Source: Tetraselmis striata (Eukaryota; Chlorophyta; Chlorodendrophyceae; Chlorodendrales; Chlorodendraceae). From it: a stretch of 64,000 nt of DNA. This document shows, one piece after another, positions 35,088 through 45,164 of this stretch (positions are counted from its first letter, which is position 1; the number at the start of each line of letters is the position of its first letter). Below the pieces are notes generated by a model, which saw only the letters and a program-made list of their open reading frames with translations, was not told the DNA's origin and made no database searches. The position numbers were made by a program, and so were the translations under genes. The stretch is from the NCBI GenBank assembly GCA_006384855.1, contig VCJN01001595.1, positions 124,001-188,000 of the forward strand. Reading direction: 5' to 3'.

Positions 35088-35721
35088 TCACTTGCCCAGC
35101 TTCTGCGACGCCTCGGAGGGCCCACGGCCGTCGCCTTTGCCGGTGCACTTGGGCGCAGCCGGCGCGGAGGGGTCGGCTCCCCATTGCGCCGGCGTCTTGG
35201 TGGTGAGCCGCAGCGAGTGGAAGGGCAGCTGGCCGCTATCGTCTGTGAGCAGGCCCTGCACGACGCGGTGCCGCTTGATGGGGGTCATCCCCTCAAACGT
35301 TTCGCTCACCTGCGCAGAGACACACCACAGTCCAGGTCAGGCCAGCCCCATCCCAGCACGCAGCCTGTTAGCCATCGGAGGAGCCCCCCCCCCCCCCCCC
35401 CCCCACTCCTTCGGGCCCCATGCCCGGGTGGCGCACCACCAGCACGTGGAAGTGGCTCTCGTCCTCGTGCCGCCCGTGGCTCTCGTTCTCCACCTCGAGG
35501 TGAACCGGCTTAAGGTCGCTTGCCGCCACGGTGGCCTCGATGTGCTGTTGCACCGGGCCAGCGGGTCCGCCCGCCATCGCCACCGCCACCTGCCGCAGGC
35601 TGCGGCGACCCGGCGCGGCGCTGCCGAGGCCGGCGAAGGGCGCCGCTGCGGGGGAGTGCCGGCCGCGCAGGGACAGCGCCTGGCGAGTCGCCGCGGACGC
35701 GACGCGGGCGGCGCGGAGCAT
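35088..35721 (-). CDS. BolA-family protein, probably organelle-targeted (2 exons)
   Basis: Exons 35721-35437 and 35309-35088 (168 residues). After about 55 residues rich in Arg, Ala and Ser (likely plastid or mitochondrial presequence) comes the BolA fold: HLEVENESHGRHEDESHFHV, LVVSETFEGMTPIKRHRVV and LPFHSLRLTTKTPAQW. The ESH pair, the hydrophobic VVS-x-FEG strand and the His of RHR, which in BolA-glutaredoxin complexes ligates the Fe-S cluster, are present. The C-terminus adds about 25 charged, low-complexity residues. BolA proteins work with monothiol glutaredoxins in iron-sulphur trafficking. The donor GTG|GTGCGC just after HVLV was chosen because it restores the family motif across the intron; that intron contains a poly-G run in sense. 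ATG 35721 is chosen over a later internal Met. Confidence 0.85.
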
Positions 35722-36024
35722 CAAGCGTTCACGTGGGCCTCGGGGGAGCGAAGAGGTCGCAGCGGAGTGAATGTGGGCGGAGGAGTCGTCGCTTGTGTCG
35801 ACGTGGGGCGGGTCTGATGAGAGCGCCTTCTTGCGCCAAGCTGCATCACGCGGCCGCGTCAATCAGCAATATATTGGTTTATATTTTATGGTAATCCTTA
35901 ATCCTTAGTGGTATTTATTTACATGAGCTAGCAGCAGAAGGCGATATCGGGAATCACCATTGGTTTATATTCATAGTATGGATTATTACTAAGCGGCGCT
36001 TCGCGCCGGGGATTTTTGGAGGTG
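35722..36024. repeat. flank with isolated repeat end and a 44-bp hairpin module
   Basis: 35922 starts another isolated ACATGAGCTAGCAGCAGAAG repeat end. The module at about 35981-36024 (containing CGGCGC-TTC-GCGCCG, a perfect 6-bp hairpin) recurs at 38157-38200, just before the second inverted-repeat element. Confidence 0.6.
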
Positions 36025-38156
36025 CCCCTACCTCTTGGGTTGAGCCTGGTGCGGGATGCGGGCCGCTTTTAGCCGGCTTGTACAGTAGTGTTGATCTTGT
36101 ATTAATACTGTTGTTTCCGGGTAATAATGCTTTTTGCTTTTAGCGTTAGATTTGTCAGTAATTTATTTTGTAAAACAGATTAAATCTGCAAGCCGCGTAA
36201 AAGCGGGCCGCTGACCACTGGTGTGCATTACAAAAAGGCCGGTACACAACCCACCGCTAAAAGTGGTATTACCCAAAAAAAAAAAAGGCAGCACTACAAG
36301 ATCAGCAATACAGTACAAGCCGCCCACGGGCGGCCCGCATCCCGCACGAGGCCGCGCAAGTCGGGCCGGTCGTCAGGTCTACGGGGCGGGCACGGCGCGA
36401 ATCGCCACGCCCGCCGCCTGTACCGGCACCGGACGCCGGACGCCGCCGTTCGACCGTCGCCCGTCCGTCGACGGACGCCGGGCCCCGGGTCGGCGGACTG
36501 CCCCCGCACCGCGGCGACCCCTTTTTACAGCATCATGTTAATACAGCACATATCCTCGGACCACCGTGTATATGTATATAGTTTTTTTTTATTACATGAG
36601 CTAGACGCAACATTCAAGAAATCCACACAGAAATCCAGAAGGAAATCCAGAAGGAAATCCAGCTACGGGCCAACAGAGGCAGGAACCGCCATGGTAGCCT
36701 CCGACCAGGCATCGCCACCAGCCAGCCGCCGCTCCACGCAGTAGGGACGCTCTCCCCAGCACACAATCCCGGGCCACTCCAATAGCGGCACTAGGCCGAA
36801 TGTAATGTGAAGGCGCCGACAGGAAAGGAGCTTCGAAGTTGAGGTCTCGCAGCAAGGAGCGGAAGTGGGGGGTTCCAACCCAGAACGGGGCGCCACGGGC
36901 GTGCAACAGACGCAGGCCACCCAACGCCAGATGCGCCGCCAGCTCGGTCGCGTCCTTTTCCGCCAAACGTAGAACGCCTTCCCCAGCACAACATCCCGGG
37001 CCACTCCAATAGCGGCACTAGGCCGAATGTAATGTGGAGGCGCCGACAGGACAGGAAGGGAGAAAGTGCTCAACGAGTAGGGAATGCAGAGCCGACCGGG
37101 CCAGCAACGACGTAAGACGCCGGTGTCCAGCGCGCGTTGTTCCGCCCAGCGCCAGATCCGCCGCCAGCTCGATCGCGTCCCCTTCCGCCGAACGTGGAAC
37201 TCCCTTCCCAGCACAACATCCCGGGCCACTCCAATAGCGGCACTAGGCCGAATGTAATGTGGAGGCGCCGACAGGACAGGAAGGGAGAGGGTGCTCAAAG
37301 AACAACGAACAGGGACTTGACCGGACCAGCAACGACGTAAGACGCCGGTGTCCAGCGCACGTTGTTCCGCCCAGCGCCAGATCCGCCGCCAGCTCGGTCG
37401 CGTCCCCTTCCGCCGAACGTAGAACTCCCTTCCCAGCACAACATCCCGGGCCACTCCAATAGCGGCACTAGGCCGAATGTAATGTGGAGGCGCCGACAGG
37501 ACAGGAAGGGAGAGGGTGCTCAAAGAACAGCGAACATGGACTTGACCGGACCAGCAACGACGTAAGACGCCGGTGTCCAGCTCACACTGCTCCTCCGCGG
37601 CAGTGGCAGCACGGGCGGGGCCAAGGCAACCAAGGCGCCACCCGTGCACGATCCCCGCCCCCATCCCCAGCCGGGGGTGGAGGCGGAGGAAGGGCCCGCG
37701 ATTCCGAGGGCCGAGGACGGTCGTCGGGCCCGCCCAGGAGGCGGAGGGTGGGTGGGTGGGTGTGGGTGTATACTGGTGTGAATTATAAAATATATATAGT
37801 CGCTGTATAAATATAGAGGGCGAGTCTCGCTTGCTGATTCAGCAGTAAAAACGCGCTGCGGTACCGCGTTATTTTGGCGTTTCAGACGAATACATGACGT
37901 GCCTGGGCTAGAATACACGCGCATCCATTCAGAATCTTGCCGTCTTCGGAGGTGTGCCTAGAAATCAAACGAGCACAGATCGAACGTATGACGGTTCATA
38001 CGCGAAGACGCAGCACTGGAGGACGGAGGACGGACGGAGGACGGACGCCTAAAAATCCGTGATAAAACCGTATTGCTACCGGTATCGATTCTCGCGTATT
38101 CCAGGCGATTTCGGACGCGGCTCTCCTTTTCCTCCGCTCAACCCAAGAGGTAGGGG
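36025..38156. mobile_element. inverted-repeat DNA element, copy 1 (enlarged by inserted repeats)
   Basis: Begins with CCCCTACCTCTTGGGTTGAG and ends with its reverse complement (38136-38156). The left about 520 bp and right about 340 bp are near-identical to the matching parts of 38201-39576. The middle (about 36.6-37.78 kb) is a different insertion containing the 225-bp minisatellite. There is no transposase, so it would be non-autonomous. No clear target duplication is seen, so the true ends could lie elsewhere. Confidence 0.7.
36720..37600 (-). repeat. 225-bp minisatellite (about 4 units) with an open frame
   Basis: The landmark CACTCCAATAGCGGCACTAG occurs near 36775, 37002, 37227 and 37452, so units are 225-227 bp. 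The last three are almost identical. Because 225 is a multiple of 3 a minus-strand frame stays open for 333 codons, each unit giving about 75 residues with the core HYIRPSAAIGVARDVVLG. It has no recognised domain; treated as repeat rather than gene. Confidence 0.85.
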
Positions 38157-38200
38157 AATTATTACTAAGCGGCGCTTCGCGCCGGGGATTTGTGGAGGTG

Positions 38201-39576
38201 CCCCTACCTCTTGGGTTGAGCGTGGTTGTGCGGGATGCGGGCCGCTTTTAGCCGGCTTGTACTGTTGATCTTGTAATATTGTTGTTTCCGGGTAATAATG
38301 CTTTTAGAAACATTGTCGCCGGCCAACCTGCTGAGTTCCGCCGTCACCTGTCGCGCACACGGCGGGGGCTGTTGCAGCGGGTCTTGGCTTGCGTGCATGG
38401 TACCCTGGGCGGCATTCTCTCTGCCGGTGTGCAGATGGCCAAGTCTGATGCGTGTGCTCGTGCCCACTCTGCGTCTTCTCATGTTCCTGCTTCCACCCCG
38501 CAGTCGATGTAGAGGACCTTTCTGATTGCCTTTTATTTTGGTGATTTCCGATATCGCCTTCTGCTGCTAGCTCATGTAATTATATAATAATGCTTTTAGC
38601 GTTAGATTTGTCAGTCATTTATTGTTTTTCAAAAGAGACGTATTATTTTGTAAAACAGATTAAATCTGCAAGCCGCGCAAAAGCGGGCCGCTGACTACTG
38701 GTGTGCATTACAAAAAGGCCGGTACCCAACCCACCGCTAAAAGTTGTATTACCCCCCCCCCCCCCAAAAAAAAGCAGCACTACAAGATCAGCAATACAGT
38801 ACAAGCCGCCCACAGGCGGCCCGCATCCCGCACGGGGCCGCGCAGGTCGGGCCGGTCGTCAGGTCTACGGGGCGGGCACGGCGCGAATCGCCACGCCCGC
38901 CGCCTGTACCGGCACCGGACGCCGGAGGCCGTCGTTCGACCGTCGCCCGTCCGTCGACGGACGCCGGGCCCCGGGTCGGCGGACTGCCCCCGCACCGCGG
39001 CGACCCCTTTTTACAGCATCATACTTGGACTACCGTGTAGGTAAGGAATAGTCGCTGAATAGTCTCGCTTGCTGATTCAGCAATAAAAACGCGCTGCGGT
39101 ACCGCGTTATTTTGGCGTTTCAGACGAATATATGACGTGCCTGGGCTAGAATACACGCGCATCCATTCAGAATCTTGCCGTCTTCGGACCAGTGCCTAGA
39201 AATCAAACGAGCGAACACTGAACGTATGACGGTTCATTCACGAAGACGCAGCACAGGAGGACGGAAGACGGACATTCGTGATTTTTGCAGTATGTTTCCG
39301 GTATAATTCACGATAGATCCGTCTTAGTCGCAGGATTTTTACGGACTGTGGTAGGAGTGCCTAGAAATCAAACGAGCACAGATCGAACGTATGACGGTTC
39401 ATTCACGAAGACGCAGCACACGAGGACGGAGGACGGAGGACGGAGGACGGAGGACGGAGGACGGACGCCTAAAAATCCGTGATGAAACCGTATTGTAACC
39501 GGTATCAATTCTCACATATTCCAGGCGATTTCGGACGCGGCTCTCCTTTTCCTCCGCTCAACCCAAGAGGTAGGGG
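38201..39576. mobile_element. inverted-repeat DNA element, copy 2
   Basis: 1,376 bp between CCCCTACCTCTTGGGTTGAG and its inverse at 39556-39576, in the same orientation as copy 1 and 44 bp from it. Inside is a second, nested pair of inverted repeats (about 38228-38283 and 38777-38838: GCGGGATGCGGGCCGC ... GGCTTGTACTGT...GATCTTGTA). Also inside are a copy of the 16.4-kb dispersed repeat (38412-38590) and a (GGAGGAC)n stretch near 39420-39465. No coding capacity is supported. Confidence 0.7.
38412..38590 (+). repeat. dispersed repeat with GCTAGCTCATGTAA end, copy 2
   Basis: Partner of 16395-16585. It interrupts the AATGCTTTTAG region that is continuous in copy 1 of the surrounding element, so it inserted after that element formed. 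Confidence 0.7.
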
Positions 39577-40335
39577 AATGACGGATGGCCGAGATCGTTA
39601 CGCAAGCTTACGTCATCATCGTCGCCCTGCGTTACTGCTGCTTGCCACGAAGGAAAAATAATATAATCGAATTTGTTCCGATAATTACGCAAGGGATGCC
39701 GGACCAGTATGCAGTACGAGTACCTGTACTTTAATTACCTTCAGATGACCCCCGGATTAGTAGTGTACCAGTACCTGGAGTAGCGACGACTGGTGCTTTG
39801 GCTGGTGGTTTAGGAGCAGCAGATCCGGGTTACAGTACTTTATTCGATTGATGCCTGCAGCCCCGCGCCGGCCGCCGCCGCACCTGGTATTCAACACAGC
39901 AGCTCGAGCCCGGGCGCCTGGCTGGATAGGCCGGATCGGAGAGACGATGGACAAAGAGACATGCCGAGAGGTCTACAACCTCGAGTAACCGCCACAGCGG
40001 AGAGCCTTGCCATAGCCTGGCGATCCACCTGAGACCAAGGCGCGGTAGGTCGGGGCGAGGAAGCGTACGTCCTGGGCGACAGGCCGGTGCAGGATGAGGG
40101 GAGAGCAGGGCGGTGGCGTCAGCGAGGCGACAAGTAGCGGCGCAGAGCCTGGGCAGGGGAGACCCCGCAAGCTCAGGTTCTGGATGAAAGGCGTCACTGC
40201 GCACCACCGCGGGCCGAACGGCAAGCTTAAGGTACTTCGGACCTGACCAGCCCAGCGCCCACGCCACATCCCACTCTTCCAGCTTACCCACCCCCCTCTC
40301 GTGGTCTCTCGTCACTGGGAGAGCTGAAAGATAGA
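39577..40335. other. no confident gene
   Basis: A 161-codon minus-strand frame (39830-40315) is open, but a competing frame overlaps it and no domain is recognised. Exons of the small membrane protein that follows could lie here. Confidence 0.4.
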
Positions 40336-40593
40336 GTGCCGCAGGTGTATCCCGGAGTGCCGCGAGCGACGGGTCCCGAGGGGTACTTTGGCTCCAAGGA
40401 GCCGCGGCGCAGCTCTAAACGGGTGGCCAGGGAGCGGCGAAAGGGGAGTGGCCGCAGCACGGCACCGCCGGCCGTCCCTTTCCAGTCATCGTCAACACCG
40501 GCTGCATGGGCCGTAGCGGCGATCCTGCTGCTGCTACTGTTGTTGCTGCTGCTGCTGCCAGTTCTGGTCCGGATGTCGAAGCGCTCGCGCTAG
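40336..40593 (+). CDS. possible C-terminal exon of a tail-anchored membrane protein
   Basis: The frame is open from about 40282, with a splice-like TTCCAG just upstream and no ATG, so this would be a last exon. It encodes a basic, Ser/Arg-rich segment (SSKRVARERRKGSGRS), a Pro/Ser linker, and then AAWAVAAI followed by a run of Leu and PVLVRMSKRSR. That is one strongly hydrophobic helix with a basic tail, typical of tail-anchored proteins facing the cytosol. The Leu run is encoded by a CTG-rich repeat, so it could instead be a chance product of a microsatellite. Family unknown. Confidence 0.3.
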   Translation: MPQVYPGVPRATGPEGYFGSKEPRRSSKRVARERRKGSGRSTAPPAVPFQSSSTPAAWAVAAILLLLLLLLLLLPVLVRMSKRSR

Positions 40594-40734
40594 AAAGGCG
40601 CTCCTAGCAGCATGTCCCCTGCTGGCACCGCCTGCCACCGAGGCTCGGGCAGCTCCAGCCTTTGTCCAGCCTACCTAGCATTCACCTAGTATAGCCGCCC
40701 CACCTAGGCGCTTCCGTGACCAAAGCTCCGTCCA

Positions 40735-41922
40735 TCAGCTGCTCGGCGGAGCAGCGTACGCCAGCACGAAGCCCCCAGCGCGAGGGTCTGCCCCGTCGAT
40801 GACAGGAAGCACCGCTACCCGGATCATGTCCTGCAGGAGGGTGTCATATATGCCTCGCGGCACGTGCTGCATTGTGCCGGAAGCGATGGCCGGGTTGGCG
40901 TTGATCTCCAGCAGCACCAGCTCGCCGGTGGCGTCCACTGCGAAATCGCACCCAAACAGGTAGTAGGGGTGCACGTTGCGCGCGGCGCCTCCCTCGCCAA
41001 AGACCTCCGCTGCGACGTGGTCCCTCACGCATGCGTGCACCCGCCGCACCGCAGCGAGCGCCTGCGGCCACACGCCGGCGTAGAGCTCCGGCGCGCTGGC
41101 GGCGAGGAGGGACGGCGCGGGTGACGCCTTGCCGGCGGAGCTGACATGCGCTGCCCGGGGTGAGGACGGCAGGCAGTGGTCCGCGCCGTGAGCCACGGCG
41201 ATGCAGTCCTTGTGCAGGTGCACGGCCTCAGTTCGGCCGCCCGGGCCAAACGTCCAGAGCATGTGCATCCTGAGAGTGAAGGCGCGCCGAGTGCCGGGTA
41301 GGAGCAGCGGCCGCACGCCCATCTGGCAGACGAAGCTCTCCCGGGCGGGGGCGTCCAGCGCGCGGAGCCACTCCTGGGCGCCAGCCACGTCGTCGAAGAC
41401 ATGCACCGCCTTGCCCTTGACACCTCGGCAGTGTTTAATGAACAGCAGGCCGCTGTGACGCGCCGGCGTGAAGCTGCGAGCGCGCCACTCCCGAGCCAGC
41501 TCCGCGTCCAGCAGCTGCGCGCCGGCCAGGGAAGGAGGCATGCAGGCATCGTGGCCCGCGTCGACAAGGTGGCGCCACAGCGCTAGCTTGCAATCCAGGT
41601 GCGCCGTGCTCTTGATGGGGAACTGCGCCACGACGGGCGCAGCCGCGGCGTCGGACGGCAAGCTGCAGTACTTCCCGCCCTTGCGCGAGAGAAAGGAAAA
41701 CGCCGGCACCCACCCCTGCCTCGCGGCCTCGTCAGGCTTCACTTCCCTCCATCCGTGCTCGGCGCAGAGCCACCGCAGCACGGCGGGCGTCACTCTCGAC
41801 AGCGGGCTGAACAGGGCAGCGCCTTCGGGGTCGCGCGCTGTGGGGTGCCGCCCCACCCAAAACACCTTCGCCGCCGACGGTGGGGCCGCAGCCCGCATCC
41901 CCCCGCCTGCCGCTGTCGACAT
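40735..41922 (-). CDS. tubulin-tyrosine-ligase-like (TTL domain) protein, single exon
   Basis: One uninterrupted frame of 395 residues. ATG 41922 (MSTAAGGGMR) is preferred to upstream non-ATG codons. The N-terminal third matches no domain I know. From about residue 160 it follows the ATP-grasp plan of TTL proteins: LLFIKHCRGVKGKAVHVFDD (nucleotide-binding Lys and Gly loop), SFVCQMGVRPLLLPGTRRAF then TLRMHMLW (counterpart of the family's PLLI-G-KFD-R), and YYLFGCDFAVDATGELVLLEINANPAI, whose E-x-N is the metal-binding pair. Such enzymes add Tyr, Glu or Gly to tubulin tails or other proteins; which of these applies is unclear. Lack of introns is unusual for this window and could mean retroposition or simply a compact gene. 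It is relatively short and diverged compared with flagellar polyglutamylases. Confidence 0.8.
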   Translation of the reverse strand: MSTAAGGGMRAAAPPSAAKVFWVGRHPTARDPEGAALFSPLSRVTPAVLRWLCAEHGWREVKPDEAARQGWVPAFSFLSRKGGKYCSLPSDAAAAPVVAQFPIKSTAHLDCKLALWRHLVDAGHDACMPPSLAGAQLLDAELAREWRARSFTPARHSGLLFIKHCRGVKGKAVHVFDDVAGAQEWLRALDAPARESFVCQMGVRPLLLPGTRRAFTLRMHMLWTFGPGGRTEAVHLHKDCIAVAHGADHCLPSSPRAAHVSSAGKASPAPSLLAASAPELYAGVWPQALAAVRRVHACVRDHVAAEVFGEGGAARNVHPYYLFGCDFAVDATGELVLLEINANPAIASGTMQHVPRGIYDTLLQDMIRVAVLPVIDGADPRAGGFVLAYAAPPSS

Positions 41923-43652
41923 CAACCACAGCAAACGACTGGTGGCGTACTGGCTGCAGGGTACCCTTGGCGCGAGTACGAACTGAGCACGAGTAGACCT
42001 GCACTAGCGGGGCGGCGAAACGCTGCTTCCTTCGGCGCGTCGTGGCCGCTAGCGACTAATCCTTATACATCCCGTGGAGAGGGCGGCGGCGAGCCGTTTT
42101 ATTTTGTCTTGCAACGAATACTTCTCCTCTCCACGATGTTCTTGAGCGCAGTCTCGGCAAGCCCGCTGCGAAGCACCCGCGACAGCAACACGAGCTGCGT
42201 GAATGGTCGACCAGCGTGTTGCTGTGCTCCTCCCCCGTTTCTCTGGCATCGCCATCAACACCCGAGCAGCAGGATAAGCGGTGCTGGTTGAGGACGCACC
42301 TAACGCACGGACGCACGTTAGGTGATCATGTCTGCCCGCGTAGCTACTAGTTGTCCTTAGATAAATAGATAAATAAAACATGTATTATATCTCTTCATGC
42401 ACAGCTACCGGGTATCTCCGTACTGCTGCCTGACGCCGTGGCGCGCGCCGGCTTAAATGATAGTACTAATCCGTATTAATATCAGTAGATAATTTCATAT
42501 AGTGTGGTAGTATCTACTCAAGTCATTATATTAGATAATAATCCTGCTATACCGGCGGTTCCTGTAGCATCCACATATAGATAGTTCTTTATTCATAGCA
42601 GTTATAAGTAAGTTCGGGCGGTATACGGAAGAGTTTATCCGCCGCCGGGAATAGGAAAAATGAAGTTTTCATCGAGGCGGTTTGCGCGCGTGAGGTGACG
42701 CAAAATCTATATCATCAATATAGTCTATGCGGCGCGAGAAGCGCGCTGGTTTTTTACAAGCTGTTCACCGGGTCAATTAGGTTATTACGGTTCGCAATTT
42801 CGACCGTAGGGATAATACATCTGTGTTTTTCTATCCTGGGGGAACTCCTCGTACTCGACTCAATATCGTCCACCGCCGCGGCGAGCCGCGCCGCACCGTG
42901 CGCACCCCGCGGGTTCGAGCAGCGCAGTATGCAAACCGCATCCACGACTTGATGCCCTCAGCAGTTAGTACGACGCGCCAACCAGCACAGCAGGCCAGGA
43001 GAACACAAGCTCGCGGAAAAAAATGGCCAGCAGACTGTGCTGCGCAGGCTCTGTGAGCGACTGATTGCTCCACGTGCAAGGGGCAGGAAGTGCAGCAGGT
43101 TCGCCCACGCGCGAGCAGCGGCTGATCGGCATGCGGCCATGCGCTTGCGTCGCGAGTATGATATTAAAGGGCGCGCTCGTCGGCCCTGCAATACTCTGCA
43201 CCTGTACGCGTCCGGGTGGCCGCGGATATTTTATTTCCATCGGGTGGGGGGGGGGGGGGGGGGGGGGGGGGAGGGGGGGTTAACCAACCCATGTGGCAGC
43301 GCTTGTGGTTCCCCCTGGCAAAACGGGACACTTGGTGGCGCGTCATGCGCTCGAGTGGCAGCGTGGCACGTCGAAGTGACGGAGTATCCACCGTCACGGA
43401 GAACACGGGGAACCAACATGAGGCGCTGCTCTGGCGTCCATTAGCATTCGTTATGCAGATCGATGGAGCGGCATGTATGGCTGAATTGCGCACTGTGTTG
43501 TGGCAGGCCTTGCCCTGACCAGCTGCGCACCGGGCAGTGTTTGACGCCTGGAAGTGGCATGACGCAGCCTCCTCATTACACGCCGGGCTCTCTTCCGCAG
43601 GCGTCTGTTCCTCCGGTCAGAATTCCGCACAGGAGCATGTGGAGCCATCGGT
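41923..43652. other. intergenic, no gene recognised
   Basis: AT-rich between 42.35 and 42.6 kb, and a 35-nt poly-G run near 43243-43280. Open frames at 42.05-42.38 and 42.8-43.1 kb compete on both strands and show no family match. An upstream exon of the next gene probably lies in its last few hundred bases. Confidence 0.45.
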
Positions 43653-45164
43653 TTGCGGCGCCGGCATGCGCTAGCAAACGCGCTGCTGCTGTTGCTGTTG
43701 GTCAGCGGTGTATCTGTGTCGTCTACGGTGGGGGTCAGAGGAACCCGGCAGGCCCCACCGGCCACCGCCGGGGGGCTTGGCCGCGGCTGCCTGTGCCCAC
43801 TAGGCTCTGATCCCCAGCTCGGGGGCGCCGGGCCAGGAGAGCTGCGGCTGGCACCCAGCGCCAAGGCCGCCACCGACTTTCTGGCGCAGCGCACCGTGGG
43901 GAAGCACACCGTGCTGCTGGTGATGGCCAACCGCGGCAACAGCGAGCTCGTCGACAACCTGCTGTGCTCCCTCAAGGCCGTGCACATCAAACACTACGTG
44001 CTGTTTGCATCGGACCCGGAGTCCTACAGGTACTACCACGGGCACGGCTACGCGGGCGCTTTCTACGACGTCAGCGTGTTCCAGCACGAGCTGCCCGCCG
44101 AGGCGCTGGAGATCCAAGACGGCCCCGAGAAGGCCGCCGCTTGGGCGGACCTCCTCCGGAGCCGCGTGAGCGCGGTCGCCTACGTCCTCAACAAGGGCTT
44201 CGACGTGCTCTTCTCCGACGCAGACGTGGTGTTCCAGCGCGACGTGACGCGAGCATTGGACGCGCAGGCGCGAAACCTGGACGCTCTCTTCATGTGGGAC
44301 GGCCCGACCAGCGGCAAGCAGTACCCGGCATGGGGTAAGGCCCACACCCCCCTACCCCCTCCCCCCTAACCTGCATCGCTCCTCAGCAAGCTGTGCTCTG
44401 TCGGGACGTTGTAGCTTGAAAGCATCAAGGCTTACCACCCGCGGCGCTCGCGCTCTTTGTAGTGGCTACGGCAGGAGATATCTATGTCTTCATGTTTTCC
44501 CTGTCTCTATCTCCCGCGGATGCATGTATACGTGTACGCACTTATTCATCAACACAACAACAACGACAATCATGGTTTGCCCCTAACCAGCACAAGTCAG
44601 CTACACATCCCTGGCACCCAGCCTGTTGTATATATGAGGGTCGACGCTTCATTATTCGGACCCGGCTGTGACATCGGTTGTTGGCGCGCAGCCAACGCCG
44701 GGTTCTACTTCCTGCGCGCCACCTCCGCCAGCCGGCAGTTTCTGGAGGCTGTGCTGCGACGCCTGGCGGAGGTGCCGCCGGGCTCGGAAGAGGACGATCA
44801 GACGGTGATGAATAAAGTGCTCGCCGAGGCGCCGCCCAAGCTGGCTTTCCGGCTGCTGGACAACAGCACTTTTCTGTGCGGCCACACGCTGAAGACGCAC
44901 GTGGCATGGCCTGGCCACAAGCTCAAGGCCAGCAAAGGCCCGGCGACGGTGTCGCAGACCGAGGCCGTGAACGTGGTGCATGTCAACTGGACCGGCAGCC
45001 TGGCGGAGAAGAAGCGGCTCCTGTTGCGCGCAGGCTTTTGGCACATGTGCCACGGCATGGGCTCGGCCGGCTTTGAGCAGCACCTGCGAGACAATCGGCA
45101 GTGGTTTGACGCTGAAGGGCTGGCCGCCCGTAAAGGCAAACGGCAGGGCCGTGGCCGCAGGTGA
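43653..45164 (+). CDS. nucleotide-diphospho-sugar transferase (GT77/DUF-type), type II membrane protein
   Basis: Exons about 43653-44334 and 44692-45164, joined at a phase-1 intron (GCATGGG|GTAAGG ... GCGCAG|CCAACG) to give GANAGFYFLRAT, the family motif. A hydrophobic Leu-run near the start (ALANALLLLLLVSG) suggests a signal anchor and Golgi lumenal orientation. The catalytic domain has TVLLVMANRGNSELVDNLL, a DxD-type metal site in FDVLFSDADVVFQRD, DDQTVMNK (conserved late acidic motif) and VVHVNWT. This matches the nucleotide-diphospho-sugar transferase family (plant GT77 and relatives), which glycosylates wall or Hyp-rich proteins; donor and acceptor are unknown. The frame has no ATG between an upstream stop near 43559 and the domain, so the true start is in an unrecognised upstream exon. 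An AATAAA lies 48 bp past the stop. Confidence 0.75.

Noticed and set aside
36221-36744. Arg-rich plus-strand frames repeated at 38.70-39.05 kb
   Set aside because: They lie in the inverted-repeat elements, begin and end at different places in the two copies and have no domain.
38157-38200. Hairpin near an ATTATTAC word as a rolling-circle origin
   Set aside because: The word lies outside the hairpin loop and no replication protein is nearby.
39830-40315. 161-codon minus-strand frame
   Set aside because: No domain, no convincing start, and an overlapping frame of similar quality in the same strand.
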